A stretch of 64,000 nt of DNA from Marinobacter alexandrii (GTDB lineage Bacteria; Bacteroidota; Bacteroidia; Cytophagales; Cyclobacteriaceae): the NCBI GenBank assembly GCA_039984955.1, contig JBDWTN010000007.1, positions 620,001 through 684,000 of the forward strand, written 5' to 3'. The position numbers and the translations under genes were made by a program. Within the stretch, counting starts at the first letter, position 1. Each line of letters opens with the position of its first letter. This document shows, one piece after another, positions 19,401 to 28,626 of this stretch. The notes under the pieces are model-generated. The model saw only the letters and a list, made by a program, of their open reading frames with translations, did no database searches and was not told where the DNA came from.

Positions 19401-22400
19401 TCCTGAGCCAGCGAAAATTGTTTCAGAATTTGTATTACCGTAAGTTCCATTATTTGTAAAATCCCCATTTAAGGTTAGGTCGAATCCATTCGTCAAAAGA
19501 GATTGATTGGCATTTATCGTTAAATTATTCACCTCCAAATCCCGATTAAAGAGCTGTACATCTGGAAGATCAATGGTGTTAGCTATAATCAGATCGTTTA
19601 ATAGTATTGAAGACGAAACATTGAAGAAGTTAGCACCATAGTCTCCTCCTAGGTTTTCAAAAATGGTGATCGTTGATCCCGAGATATCCGTAGTTGTTGG
19701 ATCTAATTCCAACGAGATATTTGCATCCCCTGTAACTCCCCTTTCAATATTAAATGTTCCGCCAGTAAGTGTAAATTCACTCCCGCTGTTAAGCACTTCA
19801 AACGCTCCTCTCGAAGAAGTGGAAATTCCATCTGTAGCAATATCTACGTCACCTCCGGTCTGCCTATATTTGAGTATTCCTGTTGTAGATGACGTTGCTC
19901 TTCTAACTTGCCCACCGACATTCAATGTACCACTGAGCACATCTATCAATGAAGTCCCTGAGTTTGTGTATTCGATATCACTTGTACCAAGATTCACAGT
20001 CCCTCCATTAACCCTCAATAAACCGTCTAGGATGATATTTGAACCTGTAGTAGAAATAGTTCCCTGCAGAACCTCTACTCCAGCTGATGCAGGAATTAAA
20101 TAGTCAATACCATCAGCCACAACCGCATTTATCAAAGCACTATTTATAATTAGTTTCCCGTTTTGCAATTCTACTGCTGGTGGCTCAACTGAATTATCTC
20201 CGCTTATTAACACGGGTGCATCAAGGCTAAATGTACTTGTTGTATCCACACCCTTATTTACTACAATACGATATAACTCAGGAACTATAGAAGATGTGTT
20301 CGTAAAAGCATGTTGTCCTGTCCCAGCCAATTCTAAAATAGCTTGAGAAGAAGGGTCTGCGTTTGACAAATCGAACAATGCACCTTGTACCAAATTTAGT
20401 CCTCCATTAACCCTTAAAGTGTGGATATCCGCACCAGCATCAACTACAGACACTCCGTTATTATTGTTACTTGTCAAGATAAGTGAATCGCACTCAAAGA
20501 TTACGTTAGACCCAACTGCTCCCCCGGCCGCAGCACCAAAAATCAGTTCCCCACCTCCATTCAATCCTATCCTTGCTGTTCCATTTATCGTGAAATTATG
20601 GTCAAGAAATAGATCTGCATTATTATCAACAACTAACCCTTTTGCTGTGACATCCTGTGTGTAGCTTACATCTCTACCTCCCCCAAAAACTCTGAGGGTC
20701 GGAAATTCAAATCTGTCAGATATCACTATTGACGTACCACCTGTTACTTGTAGAAACCAGCCGTTATCCTCGTCTTTATTAAATTCATTGAAGTCCGCAT
20801 TAATTGTTCCAATATTACTAGCATTTACTCTTTGAAACATTGTACCACGACCAGTTACCCTAGCAGCATTTAATACAGCAGTCTCAAATACCCTAATACG
20901 AGTATCATTGTTGCTTAATGCGTTAGCTGCAGGATTTTGATCAAAAATAATTTCTGCCACGGTTATCGTTTCACCGGATCGTACCCTATGATCATGTCTA
21001 ACACTATTCACAATCGTACAAGGATTACACGTATTGAAATCTTCTCCAGCATCAATTCCTCCAAACCCCACTACCGCAACATCACTAGTACTATTCTCAC
21101 CAGGATAAGAGCTTGCCGCTTGTCCAGCATGCTTATTTACATCATCTGTAGACCAACTAAACCGTGAAGTCCAATTTTTCTGATCATCTCCTACTTGCTT
21201 TCTGGAATAAAAAACAGTTACTCCACCAGCAAAGGCATCAGCCTCACCTGCAGTATAATTAGCAGCTCTTGCCGTTGTTCCTAATATAAATGTAATCTGA
21301 TTACTAGCTACATCTGCAGTGCTCCCAACAGCAGTTCTTGTGAACGAATCTGCATCCAAATCTGCATCGGTACCATCCTCCACAAATCCTGGCTGAAGAT
21401 TTCCTTCGGTTCCACTAACGTCAGCTGAACTATATGAAAAAACATAGCTATTTACTGTTGGTAAATCAACAAAATCAGACACTCCAATTTTCCAATAATA
21501 ATTCAGAAAGTCAATAACACCTGCTCCGTCATCTATGGTACCTAATTTATCATTTACTGGATTTGTTCGAATATATCCAACATCACCACTTGTAAGATTT
21601 ATATCGGCAACAAGTGGTGTGTAATTTCCTGAAATCCCGAATGGATATGTCAAGGTCTCATCAGCATCAAAAAGGTATTCTAATCCCCCATCAGTAGGAT
21701 TTCCACCTGTTTGGATCATTAAACTTGTACCAAAAGTGCCTGTTGTTAAAACCTCAGCACCTGTTGTCAGCTTGGATGTATTGATATCAAAAATTCCATC
21801 GTTAAGATTCAATTGATTGATTATCCCAAAATCACCATCTAAGCTTACGCCGTTTGTGTTATCAATTTCCAAATCATAAATAGCTCCATTGGTAGATGTG
21901 ATCGATTGAGTGGCTGCTCCGTTCATATAGATTTGGCCAGTACTTATTGCTGTTCCAATGGTATCTAAAGCATCGATGTTGCCATTGACAGTAATATCAA
22001 ACGTGCTTACATCGAAATTACCACTAGCAACATTGAGTAAATCATCGACTTGAATGGCTGTAGACTGACCATTTGTAACAATAACATTTACATTCTCATT
22101 GTTCTTGTTAATTTCTAGACTGTCTAACACCAGAGTGGATGCAATACCTATGTCAATGTTTGAGGAGCCTGTACCCTCAAACGTGAGATTCATATTGCTT
22201 AAATCAACTGAAGATCCATTTTCGATTAATAAGGATCCAGTAATACCTAAGTCTATTCCCCCTGCATTAAAAGTGGTTGTATTCCCACCGCTGTTATCAA
22301 TATGCAAGTCATTAAGCACCTGGAATTTATCCATGTTGACAGTGGTCAAACCACCGCCAGTTCCTGAACTGCCGTTGGATACTAGAACACTAGCTGCAGA

Positions 22401-25151
22401 AGCATTCGATTCTAATACATTTAAGTTAAAAAATGGAGCCCTGGAAGTGATCGTTAGGTTATTACCATTGGTAACATCCAAATTAACCGTACCACCAGTA
22501 ACGCTTATGTTTTCGTCTGAACTATTGATGTAAATGCCTCCGGTTGCATTCGCGCCAGAAACATTGATAACCCCTCCAGACATGTTAAAGACATTACCTG
22601 GGTATGTTAGACTGAATGTATAATAATTTGCACTGGTGTTTTCTCCGATAATGTTAAATATTCCTCCTGTCATCACTAAACCTCCCAAAGCAGATACTCC
22701 ATTAATGGAAGTTCTGAACTGGTTTACGGTGACAGTTCCTCCTTCTATTGTTAATTGCCCATTATCTCTAGTTGTAATTCCACTATTGATTGGTGCATTA
22801 AGTGCACCAGATGAAACTCGTATTGAGCCATATGGTACTATTGCAGTTCCAGCAGTCTTTTCAACTGTACCTCCGTCTACCCATATTTGAGCACCTTCAA
22901 AAATGCTGTAATTTCCTCCTGCATTGAGAGGAGATACTGTTACATTATTGCCAATCTTCGCTGTTCCATAAATTAGCCCAAAAGCATTGTCATTTGTTGA
23001 CCCTTGTGGATTGTCGATTCCTTGATTTGCGTAACCATACAAATTGAAAAAACTTGGATCATCGGCAATAAATTCCACTATATATGTATCATCAACTCCT
23101 TTGTTTATCTCTACCCGATAAAAATCAGTTACATTCTGAAGGACTACTGTTTGATCTTGGCTTGAGCTTAAAAAGTTAACGTCTACAATACCGTTCGTTG
23201 CTTCACTTCCTGTTGCCTGAGAAGTTCTATTTGTAAAATCCACATCTCCTTGGTTGGTGAAGTTTCCATAAAGATTGAATTCATGTCGGGCGTTAGTAGT
23301 CCCAACATCTATTCCACCGGATGATTCAATTAGCACATTTCCATCAACGGTTACATTTAAATTACTAGTTGATAAATTGTCATTGAACTGAAAAATCCCT
23401 CTACTTATTGTCAAGTTACCATTTAAATCAAAATCGGCTAAAGTAGTTACCATATCTGTTGTATTAATCATATTGATCAATAGATTATTGGCGCTTCGAT
23501 CTGAATTGACTGAAAGTCCGGCTCCATAGTACTCCAGTGTACCCCCTTCATCAGAATCGATAAACAATGCATCATTCGTAACAGGGTAATTTTCATTACC
23601 TGCTGCACCTGAAAGCCTTAATGTTCCAGACCCATCAAGTACGCCGAATATATGACCTGTAGTAGCTACCAAGTCTAGCGTTCCAATAATTTCTAAACGT
23701 GTTACAGCAACGTCATTAACATCCATGGTAACCGTTCTACCGGTATTAATCACAACAGAATCACTTACTCCCGGTACTTCACTAGAGGGGTTCAGATAAA
23801 GAGGGGAAATAGCTCCATCTAATGTCCATGTATTTGGGTCGCTCCAATCATCTGATATGTAACTATACCAGATTTGTGATGGTGTACCAGGCTCAAATGA
23901 AATTGCAATTCTGTCATTTGTATTCAAATCAATATTTACGAATGCTCCTCCGGCCCCATCTGAAATCATAAGATAAGGAGTAGCATCCGAGAAGTCTGCA
24001 TCATTATTCGTATCAACCAATAGATAGTATTGAGGATTAGAAATTCCTGTGCTGGGCAATTCACTTCCATCAACTTGTACGGTAACAGATCCTGTTTCGC
24101 CATTTTCTTCAATTAACCATTCTCTAGCAAGTCTTTGCTGTGCTCCTGGCACTTCGCTAGCTACCCAAACTGAAGCATCACCATTGTCATGGCCCCAAAA
24201 AACCCAATCATTATCATCAAAATCGGTTGATTCCGAGATTCGCATCAAATCGGAAGATGCTGTAGTAGCTTCAGAGCTGTATGCTAAATCTTGTCCTATA
24301 CCTGCTAGGCCATTGGAGTAAGTTGCATTATCAGTCCAAAAGTCGTTACCTGAAAGTGTTATACTGTATTTATTGGCAAGGTAATTCTCAATCACTATTC
24401 TCTCAGCCTGAGTTAATCCATTGCCATAAATGATCACCTCCGCCAGATATCCATCGAAATAGGTCCCATAATTATTGTTAAGTGCGCCAAGAATTAAGTC
24501 GGAGGAGGCATCAGTAAGGTTACCTGTTTCGCCTCGTGTATCTGGTGCATTACTATTGATAGAAGTATATTGAAAAATTTCATCATATACAGCTGAAAGA
24601 ATATAATCTGTGCTTGCTGTGAGCGTAGTTGCATCACTTAGTCTATTATCATCCGTGGTTCGAACATCGAAGTTCATTCTAGAACCTGTGTGAGTAAATA
24701 TGCTGTAAACCTCCTCTGAGCTGGAACTATTTCTTTTCGAAATTATTCCTCTTGGGTTATCATCTACTGTAGAAAAATTAGTGACAAGAATGATGGAGAC
24801 CCCATCAGCAAAGCCATCTAATGTAGCATTATCTAGAATGCGTAAGTATCTTTCAGTACCATCAAATCGAATGGCATCTAATCCAGTTCCGAAGGCATTT
24901 TCAGCAAATGTTGGAACAGCATCGGCTCCCTGCTGAGTAAGATCGTTACCATTCCCTGATAAGTCACTCCATGTTAAAACATTTGCACCATCGCCAAGCC
25001 CCAAGGTTGAGGCATCTAACCAAAGGACGTTTCTTGGCCCATTGGTTCCAGTTCCATCTCCTATCCCTCCAGGCCCATTCTGGGCATGGGTAATTAAGGA
25101 TGTTCCCCCTACTATTAGTAGGCTAAACAATAATCTTTCAATACGTCTCAT
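16413..25151 (-). CDS. Giant T9SS-secreted surface protein, three super-modules
   Basis: Exported protein of 2912 residues. Signal peptide about 1-24 (ending THAQ). A LamG/concanavalin-like lectin domain follows at about 40-270, with WLDASTLGLGDG and WSDLSGNGNDL. Next comes a domain with GIGQDLAYSS and VFWGHDNGD, common in T9SS proteins. Three super-modules follow, each opening with a W-rich strand (DDWSDPNTW, KNWTSRFSW, SNWNP), continuing through many short G/N/T-rich beta-helix-like repeats, and closing with an FP(I/V)G..Y.P domain. The C-terminus has a fibronectin-like VLPVELLDFSA segment and a type A sorting domain (TIYPNPATNE to KKKIVIR). ATG 25151 is preferred over an in-frame TTG at 25163. 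Likely an adhesin or surface matrix protein (inference). Confidence 0.85.
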   Translation of the reverse strand: MRRIERLLFSLLIVGGTSLITHAQNGPGGIGDGTGTNGPRNVLWLDASTLGLGDGANVLTWSDLSGNGNDLTQQGADAVPTFAENAFGTGLDAIRFDGTERYLRILDNATLDGFADGVSIILVTNFSTVDDNPRGIISKRNSSSSEEVYSIFTHTGSRMNFDVRTTDDNRLSDATTLTASTDYILSAVYDEIFQYTSINSNAPDTRGETGNLTDASSDLILGALNNNYGTYFDGYLAEVIIYGNGLTQAERIVIENYLANKYSITLSGNDFWTDNATYSNGLAGIGQDLAYSSEATTASSDLMRISESTDFDDNDWVFWGHDNGDASVWVASEVPGAQQRLAREWLIEENGETGSVTVQVDGSELPSTGISNPQYYLLVDTNNDADFSDATPYLMISDGAGGAFVNIDLNTNDRIAISFEPGTPSQIWYSYISDDWSDPNTWTLDGAISPLYLNPSSEVPGVSDSVVINTGRTVTMDVNDVAVTRLEIIGTLDLVATTGHIFGVLDGSGTLRLSGAAGNENYPVTNDALFIDSDEGGTLEYYGAGLSVNSDRSANNLLINMINTTDMVTTLADFDLNGNLTISRGIFQFNDNLSTSNLNVTVDGNVLIESSGGIDVGTTNARHEFNLYGNFTNQGDVDFTNRTSQATGSEATNGIVDVNFLSSSQDQTVVLQNVTDFYRVEINKGVDDTYIVEFIADDPSFFNLYGYANQGIDNPQGSTNDNAFGLIYGTAKIGNNVTVSPLNAGGNYSIFEGAQIWVDGGTVEKTAGTAIVPYGSIRVSSGALNAPINSGITTRDNGQLTIEGGTVTVNQFRTSINGVSALGGLVMTGGIFNIIGENTSANYYTFSLTYPGNVFNMSGGVINVSGANATGGIYINSSDENISVTGGTVNLDVTNGNNLTITSRAPFFNLNVLESNASAASVLVSNGSSGTGGGLTTVNMDKFQVLNDLHIDNSGGNTTTFNAGGIDLGITGSLLIENGSSVDLSNMNLTFEGTGSSNIDIGIASTLVLDSLEINKNNENVNVIVTNGQSTAIQVDDLLNVASGNFDVSTFDITVNGNIDALDTIGTAISTGQIYMNGAATQSITSTNGAIYDLEIDNTNGVSLDGDFGIINQLNLNDGIFDINTSKLTTGAEVLTTGTFGTSLMIQTGGNPTDGGLEYLFDADETLTYPFGISGNYTPLVADINLTSGDVGYIRTNPVNDKLGTIDDGAGVIDFLNYYWKIGVSDFVDLPTVNSYVFSYSSADVSGTEGNLQPGFVEDGTDADLDADSFTRTAVGSTADVASNQITFILGTTARAANYTAGEADAFAGGVTVFYSRKQVGDDQKNWTSRFSWSTDDVNKHAGQAASSYPGENSTSDVAVVGFGGIDAGEDFNTCNPCTIVNSVRHDHRVRSGETITVAEIIFDQNPAANALSNNDTRIRVFETAVLNAARVTGRGTMFQRVNASNIGTINADFNEFNKDEDNGWFLQVTGGTSIVISDRFEFPTLRVFGGGRDVSYTQDVTAKGLVVDNNADLFLDHNFTINGTARIGLNGGGELIFGAAAGGAVGSNVIFECDSLILTSNNNNGVSVVDAGADIHTLRVNGGLNLVQGALFDLSNADPSSQAILELAGTGQHAFTNTSSIVPELYRIVVNKGVDTTSTFSLDAPVLISGDNSVEPPAVELQNGKLIINSALINAVVADGIDYLIPASAGVEVLQGTISTTGSNIILDGLLRVNGGTVNLGTSDIEYTNSGTSLIDVLSGTLNVGGQVRRATSSTTGILKYRQTGGDVDIATDGISTSSRGAFEVLNSGSEFTLTGGTFNIERGVTGDANISLELDPTTTDISGSTITIFENLGGDYGANFFNVSSSILLNDLIIANTIDLPDVQLFNRDLEVNNLTINANQSLLTNGFDLTLNGDFTNNGTYGNTNSETIFAGSGAQTISGSGAFTIFTLRKNGSGTTTSNVALDLDSDFYLTSGTFDVGSNSLSLQNDAFVQSTFLNSGGNGLMFNGTANQDLNGLTNNAIDIGTITINNPSGVDIPDGNGFDFNITQELRLNGGVFNIGGSLVTLSSGAPVTEVSTFNVNNMVQTNSSFTDNGLRIEFFTVAADTVVFFPIGELKYTPVEFDLDAGTTTGSIRVRPANEPHPTIVDDAEPMTETEIDDTQNVLNYHWIVVSENVTNASGSAIFFYDHDDISVTAPYDTTHYISARLLSNDVNWDKFAPTLFRGVNQTFEVPLSSFSASEITGDYTAGVGSSDGVNNDIEGAIPDQLAQYETSFAGTGNYSLASNWNPLSGSPTVTDGVGPVGAQIIVRSGDDLTLNLDNIRLYATEIEAGGILRVPSGTVGVRLGTVTGSGTIVLEDNELLPTGEYTDFFQCDGGALQYSGTTSYNVLSGISQVRKVILDGSGSRTLPNNLLTVCDTLEINGPTVVLNSGLTYAVGDADTDLFNVQAGAVILSNGSSINITGDFELSGGTFTGTENTDLNVTDDMTLSGGTLNWNGTDVTLNGSSEQLVDGSFIGVAGFDDLTINNSGTGVTVNSGDVEIGGTLTLTDGLVNTTSSETLTLTSSGDWTGASTASYVTGPMQKEDIAATSTYEFPVGKSVRYAPVSVVNVDTGGDDWTAEYYTSTSATYPNSSFDTDDPGSGFNALIRVLSTDRWEVSSAGSNSAQVQATYGSHNSFDNSASIRLVWWDDAEIADGDVDAAQARWENQGGQISGTASSGTVTSESSVIFSTRQVALGYAPETVLPVELLDFSAIAIENRVNLFWSTVTELNNDYFELFHSTDGVEFVSIGTVEGNGTTNELIEYGFTHEKPALGDNYYKLRQVDFDGTETFYDIVRVYNDHFRASMDVTIYPNPATNENLHLRIQTGDDHTPINIRVFDLKGKVHYSRTMNSSLNMDEQILPDERMIPGVYFMVIQQGDDTKKKKIVIR

Positions 25152-25163
25152 GGCGGAATTCAA

Positions 25164-25529
25164 TTAAATGAATCAATTAATGCAAAATAGCAAAGCTTTT
25201 CATCCTTAATTCAGTTTTTCGGCGAAATGCATATTGCGAATCTAAGAAAGTAAAAATGTCCAGTTGAACGCACTAAATATTTCGACTAATTGCTTTGAAA
25301 AACTTCGTTTGACTTGTTTTGTTTAACTCTTGAGATGTGATTGGGGTCTCTACACAAGAGCTTCCTAACGAAAAAGAAGTGAATCTGCAATGATACATCT
25401 CTATCTGAAAACAGACTCGCCTGCTCATCCTTAACAAGTTGAATCATAAGAAATACGACTTTTGATTAGCTATTCTTGATATCAATAGAATCCCTAATGT
25501 TATTCTTCGATCGCTGGGGGATTTTCCGC
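25164..25529. other. Gene-free upstream region of the giant surface gene
   Basis: No convincing coding region, RNA gene or strong hairpin was seen. It holds the promoter side of the giant gene and lies behind the sorting-domain remnant. Confidence 0.5.
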
Positions 25530-25687
25530 CTACTTAACAATCAACCTTTTTGTACTGGTAATATCACCTTGCTTGATAGTAGCTATGTAAATCCCTATTG
25601 GCAAATTCAAGGACAAAATTTTGCGATTTCGATAACCACGAGATTATCGATAAGGAAGATCGCAATAAACTCTACAAACAGTTTATT
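25530..25687 (-). pseudogene. Remnant of a T9SS type A sorting domain
   Basis: On the minus strand the frame ending at TAG 25530-25532 encodes LNLPIGIYIATIKQGD followed by STKRLIVK and a stop. This is the hallmark tail of a type A sorting domain (PxGIYxxxI...G...KxIVK). The frame is closed upstream by a stop at 25644-25646. A second frame just upstream encodes NKLFVEF and FLIDNL, which resemble the earlier strands of the same domain, suggesting at least one frameshift. No body of the parent gene remains: the lipoprotein gene's stop codon lies at 25683-25685. Likely the fossil end of a deleted T9SS cargo gene. Confidence 0.6.
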
Positions 25688-26111
25688 CGCCTATCAAGTA
25701 ATCTATACTTTGACCATTAATGCGAAATCGTAATTGCTGGGAAGTAATTAGATCAACCATCCAAAAATCGCCTGACGAAAAGAGAAGTGAGTCAGTAAAG
25801 AGTATTCTACCATCTGGAAAGGACGCATCAGCTCTTCCTATATAAATAGTTTCAAATGAAGTGCAAGTCTGATTAGACACAAGTCTGGATATGTCTAGTG
25901 AGTCTCCAGTATTATTTTCTACCAATTCTATTTGCAGTTTCACAGAATCAGCGCAGCTTCCAGAATCAATAATCTGAATCCACGTTTTAGTTCCTGATTC
26001 GCCAGTAAGTAAACGCTCTACTTGATAGTCATATAAACCATCTGGTAGATCCTCTTCTGAACAGCTAACTAAAAATAGAAAAACAAAAAGGGAGATAAGC
26101 TTACCTCGCAT
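25683..26111 (-). CDS. Small lipoprotein, function unknown
   Basis: Protein of 142 residues with a lipoprotein signal: hydrophobic 5-15 and lipobox LVSC with Cys17, followed by SEED. The acidic residues after the cysteine suggest surface or outer membrane sorting, though that rule differs between Bacteroidota. The rest is beta-rich with two cysteines (GSCAD, NQTCTS). I do not recognise the family. The ATG at 26111 fits the lipobox better than the ATG 15 bases upstream. It overlaps the stop of the 599-aa gene by 11 bases, so both are likely one operon. Confidence 0.65.
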   Translation of the reverse strand: MRGKLISLFVFLFLVSCSEEDLPDGLYDYQVERLLTGESGTKTWIQIIDSGSCADSVKLQIELVENNTGDSLDISRLVSNQTCTSFETIYIGRADASFPDGRILFTDSLLFSSGDFWMVDLITSQQLRFRINGQSIDYLIGE

Positions 26112-27900
26112 TTCCAGTTCGATCAATCACTACATAGCCCAATTCATCCGAATCTAAAGGAAGTTGCTCTTCAGGATATAAGAATATGGTTAATTCTTGT
26201 GTTAGGTCATCAAACTTGAAATCGACAGGCTTTTTATCTACTGTCACCACCGTTCCCCAATTGAGTTGCCCAACTGAATTATAGCTGACAACAACTAGAT
26301 TATTCTCAACAGCAGCAGAATTATAAATGTAAAAGCTCTCTGAACCTGAGACTGTTGGTATTGAATCACTTTCATATTGAATTTTTTCAGCTCCCGGGAG
26401 TTCAAATTCTTGCTTCCATTTTGTGATTCTATCCGGGCCAAAAGAAGCAACGTATCCTTTCTTCGCATTTAGATTTGCTCCATAGGCTATCACCTCCTCA
26501 GCTGTTTTTACTGGAACACCCATGGTCATAAAACCTCCTTCTGGAGCATCTTGAATAAACAATGGATACTGTATTTCTTCATCTTCCGCATCAAGTCCCC
26601 ACCTATTCTTATCGAGCCAATATTCAACAGAATTTCCCAACCAGTCAACATTTCTTCTGGACCAGGTCTGCATATCAGTGACATATTTAGATGCGGTCAC
26701 GTACTTCTGAAAAAAGCTTTCTATATAGTCTTCATATTTTTTCTTCGCCAACTCCAGGTCATCCGTTGTAATAGATTCCACTAACACATTCATGTTCTTC
26801 GCATCATCTAACGCACCTTGATAAATTTCCAATTGCGAACCAATAAGTGACGAATCCATTAGTGATGGATTCAATTGTAAATCCACTTGTTTGATGATTC
26901 TAGCTTCATACATCTCTATCTTCAATAGCTTTTCAGCTGTTGATTCAGGATCGTACTTATCAAATTGCTCTATCAGTTCTGTTGGAAAATATCCTACTTC
27001 CACATTCTGACTTTTCTTAGCCTTGGCTTTTTTCTCTCTGATCTCATCAGAATAATTCTTGATCATGGTCTTGAAAAGACCTACACCTCCTACAATTTCG
27101 GATTGTGCAGACCTTGCCCATTCTTCGAAATTCCAAATTTCGATAACTCCTGATCTTATATTGGCAGCATCCATTCCATCTACTCCAAATTGATCGATAG
27201 ATTTAATTGTTGGCTCTGATGCATACTTAGTTGATGCCAACCTTTGCGCTTGTTCTTTTATACCTCTCGCACTTTCAGCACCTTTACGTCCATTGGATTC
27301 AATTTCCATTAATGTTGCTTGAATTTCCTGATCAGCAGCTATTAGCATAGCATTATATGCTGTAAACTGACTTGTAAGAGTTTTATAAGCTGCCATAGCT
27401 GCAGCTTGATTTTCCTCAATCAATACCACATTGCGATGCATTCCTTTTACATCTGCTACGCGAGTCTCAATGTTTTCAACCTTCTTTTCTATATCCAGAT
27501 GTACATCTGAGACTTTTATTCCAAACTCACCTGTTCTCAAATCTCTTCTGAAGAAAGTTTGATAGTACTCATCTTTCTTTTTCAATTCCTTCTCATCGAT
27601 TAAGCCTTTTGCTTTCTCAAAAAAGAATACCGCAGAATCTCCTACGAGATAAAGTTTTGATGAATCATCAACAATATCATAAGCCATAAAGCGATCCTCC
27701 AACCATAAAGCCATTTGAAGATTAGCATTCGCTTCTTCAGCATTCTTAGGGTCAGATAAAAAAGTTTTTAATTGAGGTCCTCCTTCCTCATAGTTTTTTG
27801 CCGCAAGTATGGGATACAAATCTTTGTATTTAATTTTTTGAGAATACCCAAAAACGGAAAGGACTAATAAAATAACTGTGACTGCTGATTTAAATTTCAT
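26101..27900 (-). CDS. Exported helical protein of unknown function
   Basis: Protein of 599 residues with a signal peptide (1-20, ending FGYSQ). The N-terminal 150 residues (opening KIKYKDLYPILAAKNYEEG) look like a TPR-like helical repeat and are about half identical by eye to the separate 150-aa protein at 28627-29079. The middle (about 130-400) is long helical or coiled-coil sequence. The C-terminal 150 residues are beta-rich (FGPDRITKWKQEFELPG; YNSVGQLNWGTVV), possibly a small propeller or jelly-roll. No known enzyme motif. Export and coupling to a lipoprotein point to an envelope role (inference). Confidence 0.7.
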   Translation of the reverse strand: MKFKSAVTVILLVLSVFGYSQKIKYKDLYPILAAKNYEEGGPQLKTFLSDPKNAEEANANLQMALWLEDRFMAYDIVDDSSKLYLVGDSAVFFFEKAKGLIDEKELKKKDEYYQTFFRRDLRTGEFGIKVSDVHLDIEKKVENIETRVADVKGMHRNVVLIEENQAAAMAAYKTLTSQFTAYNAMLIAADQEIQATLMEIESNGRKGAESARGIKEQAQRLASTKYASEPTIKSIDQFGVDGMDAANIRSGVIEIWNFEEWARSAQSEIVGGVGLFKTMIKNYSDEIREKKAKAKKSQNVEVGYFPTELIEQFDKYDPESTAEKLLKIEMYEARIIKQVDLQLNPSLMDSSLIGSQLEIYQGALDDAKNMNVLVESITTDDLELAKKKYEDYIESFFQKYVTASKYVTDMQTWSRRNVDWLGNSVEYWLDKNRWGLDAEDEEIQYPLFIQDAPEGGFMTMGVPVKTAEEVIAYGANLNAKKGYVASFGPDRITKWKQEFELPGAEKIQYESDSIPTVSGSESFYIYNSAAVENNLVVVSYNSVGQLNWGTVVTVDKKPVDFKFDDLTQELTIFLYPEEQLPLDSDELGYVVIDRTGNAR

Positions 27901-27928
27901 GACTAAGTGGAGAGGTTTTCAAATGCTA

Positions 27929-27965
27929 ATTTATAAAAATACTAAGTGGATTTATAAAAATACTA
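27929..27965. repeat. 16-bp direct repeat, 21-bp period
   Basis: ATTTATAAAAATACTA occurs at 27929-27944 and 27950-27965. ACTAAGTGGA also occurs twice (27902-27911 and 27941-27950). The array lies in the upstream region of the 599-aa gene and looks like a recent tandem duplication of a leader or promoter segment. Confidence 0.85.
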
Positions 27966-28011
27966 TGAATCTGTATTTAGCATCCAAGTGGGAATCTTTT
28001 AATGTACTTGA

Positions 28012-28623
28012 GTGTATTATACTTTGAAACCCCCAATAGTGAAGCAAAAAATAAGGAAGGAGTTCATCGAATGGATTGTTATTATCTCAGTCTTTGGAAT
28101 CATCTATTTGACTGGCTGGCATACTGAAGTAATTGGCAGAGTTCAACAAGTAGTCCTTTCATCTGGCATTATATCTCCAAATATTACCACTGAGAACAAA
28201 TTAGCATCTTATAATTTTCGGATTGAAGATATGAATGGAAACAGAATTCTATTTAATCAATTCAAAGAAAAAGTGGTTTTTATTAATTTTTGGGCTACCT
28301 GGTGTCCCCCTTGTATTGCCGAGATGCCAGACATTCATTCACTTTATCAAGAAACTAAAAATAACGTGTCTTTTGTGATGATTTCTTTGGACAAAGATGA
28401 AAACAAGGCTAGAGAATTTATCGAAAGAAAGGAGTTTGACTTTCCCGTATATTTTTTAAGATCTTCATTACCTGCAGTATACGATACTCATTCTATACCC
28501 ACTACATATCTTTTAGATAAAAAAGGAAGGATTAAGGCTGAGAATCACGGAATGGCGAAATATAATACTGAAGAATTCAAAGAATTACTTACCAAATTGA
28601 GTGAAGAAAAAATTACAAATTAA
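28012..28623 (+). CDS. Membrane-anchored TlpA-like thioredoxin
   Basis: Protein of about 203 residues with one N-terminal membrane anchor (about 20-35) and a periplasmic thioredoxin domain of the TlpA/ResA type. The active site WCPPC has Cys98 and Cys101, and the cis-proline loop is SIPTTYLLD. Such proteins reduce disulfides during cytochrome c maturation or in other exported proteins. The start is uncertain: GTG 28012 is used, and GTG 28039 would also keep the anchor. It converges on the 150-aa paralogue with a 3-base gap. Confidence 0.85.
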   Translation: MYYTLKPPIVKQKIRKEFIEWIVIISVFGIIYLTGWHTEVIGRVQQVVLSSGIISPNITTENKLASYNFRIEDMNGNRILFNQFKEKVVFINFWATWCPPCIAEMPDIHSLYQETKNNVSFVMISLDKDENKAREFIERKEFDFPVYFLRSSLPAVYDTHSIPTTYLLDKKGRIKAENHGMAKYNTEEFKELLTKLSEEKITN

Positions 28624-28626
28624 ATG

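Noticed and set aside
17485-22890. Several plus-strand open frames opposite the giant surface gene (for example 17485-17865, 19663-20103, 22099-22533)
   Set aside because: Antisense frames caused by the biased composition of the beta-repeat gene; no starts, signals or domains support them.
25152-25163. TTG start for the giant surface protein
   Set aside because: The ATG 12 bases downstream directly begins the positively charged part of the signal peptide.
25164-25529. Possible small RNA in the gene-free stretch
   Set aside because: No stable hairpin, promoter pair or terminator could be found by reading.
25476-25733. Plus-strand 85-codon frame between the giant gene and the lipoprotein gene
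   Set aside because: It lies antisense to the sorting-domain remnant, which explains the conserved-looking sequence on the other strand.
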